From Anaerolineae bacterium (lineage in GTDB: Bacteria; Chloroflexota; Anaerolineae; Aggregatilineales; Phototrophicaceae): a stretch of 64,000 nt of DNA. The notes below the pieces were generated by a model, which had not been told where the DNA came from, searched no databases, and worked only from the letters and a program-made list of their open reading frames with translations. The translations under genes and the position numbers were made by a program. Of this stretch, positions 59,463-64,000 are shown piece by piece (position 1 is the first letter of the stretch; the number at the start of each line of letters is the position of its first letter). The DNA lies in NCBI GenBank assembly GCA_020849765.1, contig JADLAY010000034.1, positions 372,001 to 436,000 on the forward strand, read 5' to 3'.

Positions 59463-61418
59463 TTACTGCCCTATAACTGAGATCCGCCCGATCTCGACGT
59501 AATCGGCGCCGTCGTCGGTGAGCAGCCGGGTGTAGGGCGGATCGGCGGCGTACAACCCGGCGATCAAGCGGTATTCGCCCGGCGGGGCATCTGGAGGAAT
59601 CTGCAGCGCGTGGTGATCTTCGACGGGTTCGCCCGCCTCCCACAGCGTCGTCGGCAGGCTGTTGCCGACGGGTTCGCCGTCGTGCTGCGCCGCCAATGTG
59701 CCATCGGGATAAAGCAGCTGCACGAACACCTTGTACCGTGCTGCGAGCGCTGTGTCCGCCTCCCATTCGAGCGCGACCAGCACGTCATCGCCCGCGGTGA
59801 AATCCCCCGAGGACACGCGCGCGCCGAGCAGGTGGATGTCGTGTTCGAACGTCGCGCCGACGTCGTATGAAGTCATCGCTTCCGGCTGGCGGTAGCGCGC
59901 GAGGCGCACGTCGCCATACCAGGTGTCGTCGAGCAGGTAGGCCTGTTCATCGAGCGCCGTCTCGACAACGCGATTGGGATCGCGTTCGGCATCGCCCCAG
60001 AAGACCGCATAGATGCTGCCCCCATGCGTGAGCACAGCATCCGTCTCATCACGAGTCAGGGCATCGTCGCCGCCCAGCCCTGGCGGCAGCCCATAGACCG
60101 GCGCCGCACCGGCATAGTAGTAGCCGAACACCTCGGCTTGATTGGGGCCATTGAGAATGACCGCATCCCCGACGCTCAGTTCCGCCTCCGCCCTGGCGGC
60201 GATGGCGCGATAATCCGCGCGCTGGTAGGCGGGATCGTCGTAGAGCGGATTCAGCCCCTGCCACAGCGCAAACAGCAGGACGAGCGCCGCGACCGTCGCC
60301 GCCAGCCGGGTGATCCAGACCGTCGGCAGCCACTTGACCAGCCTGCGCTCGCGCTGCTCCGCCGCCAGCCCATGCCAGAGCACCCAGATGCCGCGCCCCA
60401 TCCACAAAGCCATGCCGATCTGCGCCGGGAGCAGAAACTTGAGGTTGTTGGCACGGAATAGCCCCTGCGCGAGGAACAGCCCGACTGAGATCACCACCCA
60501 GGCCACCGGCAGCAGCGTCGCCCAGGCGCGGCCCCCACGCATGCGCATGAGGCCGAACAGCAGCACCAGCCAGGCGACCGCCAGGCTCGCATTCTGCGAC
60601 GTCAGGCCGAAGATCAGCCAGTTGAGGATCACGCTCAGTGACTCGAACAGCGGCGTGGATTGACCTGTGTTCGGCCAGGTCGCGATCTGTTGGAGGGCGA
60701 CCGGCAGCCAGGGGAGAAACAGCAGCAGCGCGATGACGTTGGCAGCGACATAGGTCGCCAGGACGCGCCACAGCGTACGCCGCGCATCCGGCGCAAGTGA
60801 TCCGGCCAGCCACAGGAGTACAACCACGCCCTGCGTCACCAGCACATAAACATAGGCATACTGCGTGTACAACCCGGCGGCATTGAACAGCGCCAGCGGC
60901 AGCGCGCGAATGACGATCTGCCGGGCGCTCAGGCGGCTGGATGTTTTGCGCAACCGCAAGAGATGCGCCAGTGCCCATAGACTCGCCACACCCCAGAGCG
61001 CCAGCAGCGCGTACATGCGCGCTTCCTGTGCATAGTAGATGCTGAATGTGTTCAGCCCGATGACGAGCGCGGCCATCACCCCGGCGACCGCACCGTACAG
61101 CCGTCTGCCCAGCGCATAGGCGAAGGCGACGGACGAGACACTGGCGAAGGCCGAGAGCGCGCGCAGGGCGAACTCTGTCTGACCGAACAACCCACGCCAG
61201 AGGGCGAGCAGCCAGTAGTAGCCCGGCGGATGAATATCGCGCGCGGCATGATCGGCGATCTCGGCGAGCGAGCGTGTCGCCTGGACGTAGGCATTGCCCT
61301 CGTCGTTCCACAGCGACTGTGCGCCGAGCAAGTGGAAGCGCACGAGCGCCGCCAGCAGCAGGAGGGCGACGCCGAGCAGGGTGAATTCCAGACGATGCGT
61401 CCGTCGCTCAGTGCGCAC
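59463..61418 (-). CDS. GT39/PMT-like membrane glycosyltransferase
   Basis: The 651-residue protein has a first helix (about 13-30), then QSLWNDEGNAYVQATR with the Asp-Glu pair of GT-C/PMT enzymes and ARDIHPPGYYWLLALW, the HPP(L/G)YY motif of PMT_2 proteins. About ten more helices follow, to about residue 400. The C-terminal 240 residues are soluble and end with a beta-module (FVQLLYPDGTLAAQHDGEP, DAPPGEYRLIAGLYAADPP) resembling that of the 52649-55045 protein. It overlaps the preceding glycosidase-like gene by 11 bp, so the two are co-translated. It probably attaches a lipid-linked sugar to an envelope acceptor. Confidence 0.82.
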   Translation of the reverse strand: MRTERRTHRLEFTLLGVALLLLAALVRFHLLGAQSLWNDEGNAYVQATRSLAEIADHAARDIHPPGYYWLLALWRGLFGQTEFALRALSAFASVSSVAFAYALGRRLYGAVAGVMAALVIGLNTFSIYYAQEARMYALLALWGVASLWALAHLLRLRKTSSRLSARQIVIRALPLALFNAAGLYTQYAYVYVLVTQGVVVLLWLAGSLAPDARRTLWRVLATYVAANVIALLLFLPWLPVALQQIATWPNTGQSTPLFESLSVILNWLIFGLTSQNASLAVAWLVLLFGLMRMRGGRAWATLLPVAWVVISVGLFLAQGLFRANNLKFLLPAQIGMALWMGRGIWVLWHGLAAEQRERRLVKWLPTVWITRLAATVAALVLLFALWQGLNPLYDDPAYQRADYRAIAARAEAELSVGDAVILNGPNQAEVFGYYYAGAAPVYGLPPGLGGDDALTRDETDAVLTHGGSIYAVFWGDAERDPNRVVETALDEQAYLLDDTWYGDVRLARYRQPEAMTSYDVGATFEHDIHLLGARVSSGDFTAGDDVLVALEWEADTALAARYKVFVQLLYPDGTLAAQHDGEPVGNSLPTTLWEAGEPVEDHHALQIPPDAPPGEYRLIAGLYAADPPYTRLLTDDGADYVEIGRISVIGQ

Positions 61419-63159
61419 GAGAACGTTCCTTCACACGCGTCCGGCGTGCCCACAACCCGGCGATGACGGCGTGCGCCAGCACCACAAGCCCGATCACGAT
61501 GCCCGCCAACAGCGGCAGCAGATGCTGTCCGCTCTGGTCAAGCACCATCACCGAATCGATGGCAACCGCGCCGCCTTGAGCGCCCTCGATGCTCAGCGCG
61601 TGATCGCTCGCGACGAACGACAGCGGCACGTGGATGAGGTACGCCCCATTATTTGCGTCCGAGGTCAGTTCAAGCGGCTGTCCGTCGAGTGTGATCGTGG
61701 GCGACTCAGCATCGAGCAGCCGGACGAGCACATCCGTCCCGTGCGCCGTGAACGAGAGCGCTTGCGCCGAGACGTAAGCGCCGAACTCGGCGGCATCGGA
61801 CGTCACCATGGAGACGCCAGGAGCGCGCTCGATCGCCCAATGCTCCGCCTGATGGACACCGGGATAGAGGATCGATGGCGCACTGGCGATGTAATCACGC
61901 ATGGCATCGTAGACGGGCAGTGGTGTGAAATCCGGCTCCAACATGCGGAAGTAATACCAGGATTGGTTGCGGCGGCTGTCGTCCGCCTGTTTGAAGAACC
62001 AGTAATTGATCACACCCAGCCAGGGCCATTCTTGCTGCGCACGTGCGTAGGCTTGCGGCATATAGCGCGCCGCGTCCGCTTCGGACACGATGCCGAAGTT
62101 CCCGTACTGGCTGGTGACGAGCGCCGGGTCTTCCGGCTGAGCGTTCCAGGCCGCCTCGGCCAACCAGATCGGTTTGTGCGCGTCACCGTTGGCGACCATG
62201 ATATCGCGCAGATAGAGATGGTGGCTGAAGGTCAACGTCGTCGGGCGCATGCGGCGGTCGCTCGGCCCGCTGAAGAAGCCGTAGCCCTGCGTGCTCATCA
62301 CGTCGAAGCAGTCCCCCGCGCCCGCATCGTACATGCGCTGGAGGAAGACGTAGTCGCTCAGGTTGCGGTCGGTCAGATTGATGGTCGGCGCCAGCGCGGC
62401 ACTAATGACGACAATGTCAGGGTCGACCGCCTTGAGCGCCTCGTAGGTGCGGCACAGCATGTCCGTATAGGCGACCGGATCGACCGCCTGCTCGCCCCAC
62501 TCCGGGTAGATGTTCGGCTCGTTCCAAACCTGATAATGCTGAATGCGACCCTTGTAGCGTTCGGCGACCGTCACCGCATAGTTGACGAAGTCCTGGATGT
62601 CGTCGGGCGGCGCTTTCTCGCCGATGGCGGGATCGGCATGCGCCCACGACGGCGGGTTGCTCAGGCGCACCTGCAGGCGCAGACCATTGGCCTCGGCCAG
62701 GTCGACAATCTGGTCGTACTTGTCCCATGCGCTGATCACGTCGTCCGCGTCGATGTCACCGTCGCCGTCGCGGTCATTGCGCCGGTCTTCAAAGTCGCCG
62801 CGCGCGTGGATTTCGATGTCCTCCCAGGCGAATTCCTGGCGGATCCAGCCAAAACCCGCCTCGGCGATCATCTCGACCTGGCGCGCACGCTTTGCTTCCT
62901 CGGCCTCCTGCTCCAGGAACGTGTTGACACCGTAGGGCCGGGCGTCGACGTCTGCAATCGGGACGAGCGGTTCGCTCTTCAGTGGCGGCCGCGTGAAGTT
63001 GCCCAGCCATTCGACCATGCCACGCACCTGGGCGACCGGCGCTTCTTCACCCGTCAACGATTCCATCATGCGCCAGGCCAGGCCACGACTCGCCAGATCG
63101 GCAGCCAGCATAAGGACGAACACGAGAACGACAGCGGCGGCGATGAGAAGTCTACGCAA
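61408..63159 (-). CDS. membrane-anchored glycosidase-like TIM barrel with calcium-loop insert
   Basis: The 583-residue protein has an N-terminal membrane helix (about 2-21), a TIM-barrel domain (about 75-420) and a C-terminal region with a final membrane helix (about 555-575). The barrel carries VWNEPNIYPEWG with acid/base Glu214 and PIWLAEAAWN with the nucleophile candidate (about 306), as in GH5/GH39-like enzymes. Inserted before strand three is a DxDxDGxIDxxD segment (129-140), a perfect EF-hand/dockerin-type calcium loop. The substrate is unknown. It overlaps the GT gene by 11 bp and has its own divergent promoter. Confidence 0.78.
   Translation of the reverse strand: MRRLLIAAAVVLVFVLMLAADLASRGLAWRMMESLTGEEAPVAQVRGMVEWLGNFTRPPLKSEPLVPIADVDARPYGVNTFLEQEAEEAKRARQVEMIAEAGFGWIRQEFAWEDIEIHARGDFEDRRNDRDGDGDIDADDVISAWDKYDQIVDLAEANGLRLQVRLSNPPSWAHADPAIGEKAPPDDIQDFVNYAVTVAERYKGRIQHYQVWNEPNIYPEWGEQAVDPVAYTDMLCRTYEALKAVDPDIVVISAALAPTINLTDRNLSDYVFLQRMYDAGAGDCFDVMSTQGYGFFSGPSDRRMRPTTLTFSHHLYLRDIMVANGDAHKPIWLAEAAWNAQPEDPALVTSQYGNFGIVSEADAARYMPQAYARAQQEWPWLGVINYWFFKQADDSRRNQSWYYFRMLEPDFTPLPVYDAMRDYIASAPSILYPGVHQAEHWAIERAPGVSMVTSDAAEFGAYVSAQALSFTAHGTDVLVRLLDAESPTITLDGQPLELTSDANNGAYLIHVPLSFVASDHALSIEGAQGGAVAIDSVMVLDQSGQHLLPLLAGIVIGLVVLAHAVIAGLWARRTRVKERSRAH
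62740..62775 (-). other. EF-hand/dockerin-like calcium loop inside a TIM barrel
   Basis: The segment encodes residues 129-140, with acidic residues at loop positions 1, 3, 5, 7, 9 and 12, Gly at 6 and Ile at 8. A single loop is unusual because EF-hands normally pair. Confidence 0.7.
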
Positions 63160-63192
63160 ACCAGGCTCCTGTCCAGACGACGTGCGCAGGGC

Positions 63193-63198
63193 ATTATA
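63193..63198 (-). promoter_or_regulatory. predicted -10 box of the glycosidase-like gene
   Basis: TATAAT on the minus strand, 34 bp before the start at 63159. It is divergent from the plus-strand box at 63234-63239. Confidence 0.45.
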
Positions 63199-63233
63199 GC
63201 CGCGGTCACTGTGCGGAGCTATGCGATTCGCGC

Positions 63234-63239
63234 TATAAT
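63234..63239 (+). promoter_or_regulatory. predicted -10 box of the helical anchored protein gene
   Basis: TATAAT on the plus strand in GCGCTATAAT, 40 bp before the start at 63279. No clear -35 box. Confidence 0.45.
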
Positions 63240-63278
63240 AAGGACAGCGTCAGGTTGTCAAAGAAACGAGAGGGCAAT

Positions 63279-63653
63279 ATGGCGGAAAACGGACACAAAA
63301 ACGTAGACGAGCTGCGCGAAGAAGCCAACCGCGAGCTGCGCGAATTTGGCCGCGAAGTTCGCAGCAAAGCCGACGAAGCCAAGAAGGAAGTTGTCGCGCG
63401 TCTTTTTGATGCCGCCGATACGATTCGTCGTGAAGCGCGCGAGGCCAATGCTAGCAAAGATGCCGAGCAGGCCGCCGACAACGTCGCCAAGGGACTGGAA
63501 AAAGCGGCGCATTACCTCAAGCGGCGCAGCTACGAAGACATGGGCGACGACGTCGAACGTGTCGTCAAGCGCCGGCCGATGCGCGCCCTCGGGATTGCGC
63601 TCGTGACGGGCATCGTCATCGGCATGATCCTGCGCGGCGGTTCGCGGGACTAA
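63279..63653 (+). CDS. DUF883/ElaB-like helical membrane-anchored protein
   Basis: The 124-residue protein is mainly charged helix (about 5-95, Glu/Lys/Arg/Ala-rich, as in NVDELREEANRELREFGR) followed by a single C-terminal helix (ALGIALVTGIVIGMIL) and GGSRD. The pattern, a long amphipathic stretch plus a C-terminal anchor preceded by RRPMRALG, is that of DUF883/ElaB/YqjD proteins, some of which tether ribosomes to the membrane in stationary phase; resemblance here is structural only. GAGAGG 7 nt before ATG 63279 fixes the start. It has its own terminator. Confidence 0.7.
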   Translation: MAENGHKNVDELREEANRELREFGREVRSKADEAKKEVVARLFDAADTIRREAREANASKDAEQAADNVAKGLEKAAHYLKRRSYEDMGDDVERVVKRRPMRALGIALVTGIVIGMILRGGSRD

Positions 63654-63680
63654 ACATCACCAACTAAAGACGGTACAATC

Positions 63681-63712
63681 GAGAAGCCAGGCAATCCACC
63701 TGGCTTCTCTCT
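63681..63712 (+). terminator. intrinsic terminator of the helical protein gene
   Basis: An 11-bp stem (63681-63691 with 63699-63709) with a 7-nt loop is followed by TCTT. Good stem, short T-run. Confidence 0.75.
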
Positions 63713-63765
63713 TATGCATGACACGACTCACCTGGGTTGAGCGTCGACAGTGGTATAGATCCGAC

Positions 63766-64000
63766 ATGGTCAAATTCAGCATCCTCTTTCGCAAACCGAC
63801 GAACGATAAACGCTTCGAAAACGCCTACAACGACTTCCTGGCACTCGTCGAACGAATGCCGAATATTCAGCGGCGCCAGGTCAACAGTGTCCTTGGCAGC
63901 CCGCTAGGAGAGACGTCTTTCTACCGAATCCTGGAGATATATTTCGAAGACTCGGAGCAGATGGACGCATCGCTCCGGTCGCCCGCCGGGCAAGAGGCAG
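63766..64000 (+). CDS. EthD-family reductase, N-terminal part
   Basis: The gene runs off the right edge; 78 residues are visible. It starts MVKFSILFRKPTNDKRF, then NAYNDFLALVERMPNIQRR and YRILEIYFEDSEQMDASLRS. These match the EthD ferredoxin-like family, whose members are around 100 residues. EthD was named from an ether-degradation operon, but most members are of unknown role. Upstream of it lies only the terminator and about 55 bp of intergenic DNA. Confidence 0.8.
   Translation, partial: MVKFSILFRKPTNDKRFENAYNDFLALVERMPNIQRRQVNSVLGSPLGETSFYRILEIYFEDSEQMDASLRSPAGQEA

Noticed and set aside
61294..63306. Long open frame on the plus strand (about 670 codons) opposite the glycosidase-like gene
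   Set aside because: It lies antisense to two well-supported genes, is rich in Arg/His/Ala and has no domain or ribosome binding site. High GC leaves long antisense frames open.
1..64000. Insertion sequences or prophage
   Set aside because: No transposase, integrase or terminal repeats were found.

Overview
The window looks like chromosomal DNA from a high-GC bacterium, most likely a member of the Chloroflexota (Anaerolineae-like). The reasons are indirect: many membrane glycosyltransferase-like proteins of the GT-C type, secreted beta-propeller proteins with Thr/Pro-rich spacers, a polyphosphate glucokinase, the ABC/GldG/DUF4340 operon, and a kinase-like/PP2C pair. No rRNA, transposase, phage gene or CRISPR array is visible. 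The assignment is inference from gene content, not from a marker-gene tree. Coding density is high, and many genes abut or overlap by 1-11 bp.

Layout. 0-4.2 kb: the end of a phospholipase D family gene, priA, and a kinase-like protein with degenerate catalytic motifs, divergent from a PP2C phosphatase. 5.5-13.4 kb: an orphan PyrK-type Fe-S flavoprotein with a large membrane protein, an endonuclease IV-family TIM barrel, an M50B-like protease, a secreted protein, and a PHP/PatB pair. 13.5-20 kb: polyphosphate glucokinase, an orphan CpaF ATPase, a sugar-isomerase-like TIM barrel, and a four-gene minus-strand run ending in an HSD10-like dehydrogenase and a DM13 protein. 20-28.9 kb: ABC-F ATPase, OsmC, a GT-C enzyme, a SLOG (LSDAT)-TPR gene pair, and mutY divergent from it. 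29-37.8 kb: two transport operons, the GldA/F/G-DUF4340 exporter and FbpABC iron uptake. 37.8-48 kb: MOSC, secreted and glycosidase-like proteins, an LUD/response-regulator operon, htpG, a TPR protein and a SmtB-like zinc sensor. 48-64 kb: a two-component system, cell-envelope proteins (propellers, GT-C enzymes, a glycosidase-like barrel, amidase), tRNA-Ser(GGA), a glutaredoxin, and the start of an EthD protein.

The most notable non-coding signal is a TTGGGATATA-type repeat. It occurs in the control region between the kinase-like and phosphatase genes, and again upstream of a secreted protein at 11.25 kb. There, four GGG tracts are spaced exactly 10 bp apart, which fits both a helically phased operator and a G-quadruplex pattern. 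A second recurring signal is an extended -10 promoter element (TGCTATAAT and close variants) with weak or absent -35 boxes. The best candidate for an undescribed gene system is the SLOG-domain protein co-directional with a membrane TPR protein, 20 bp apart.
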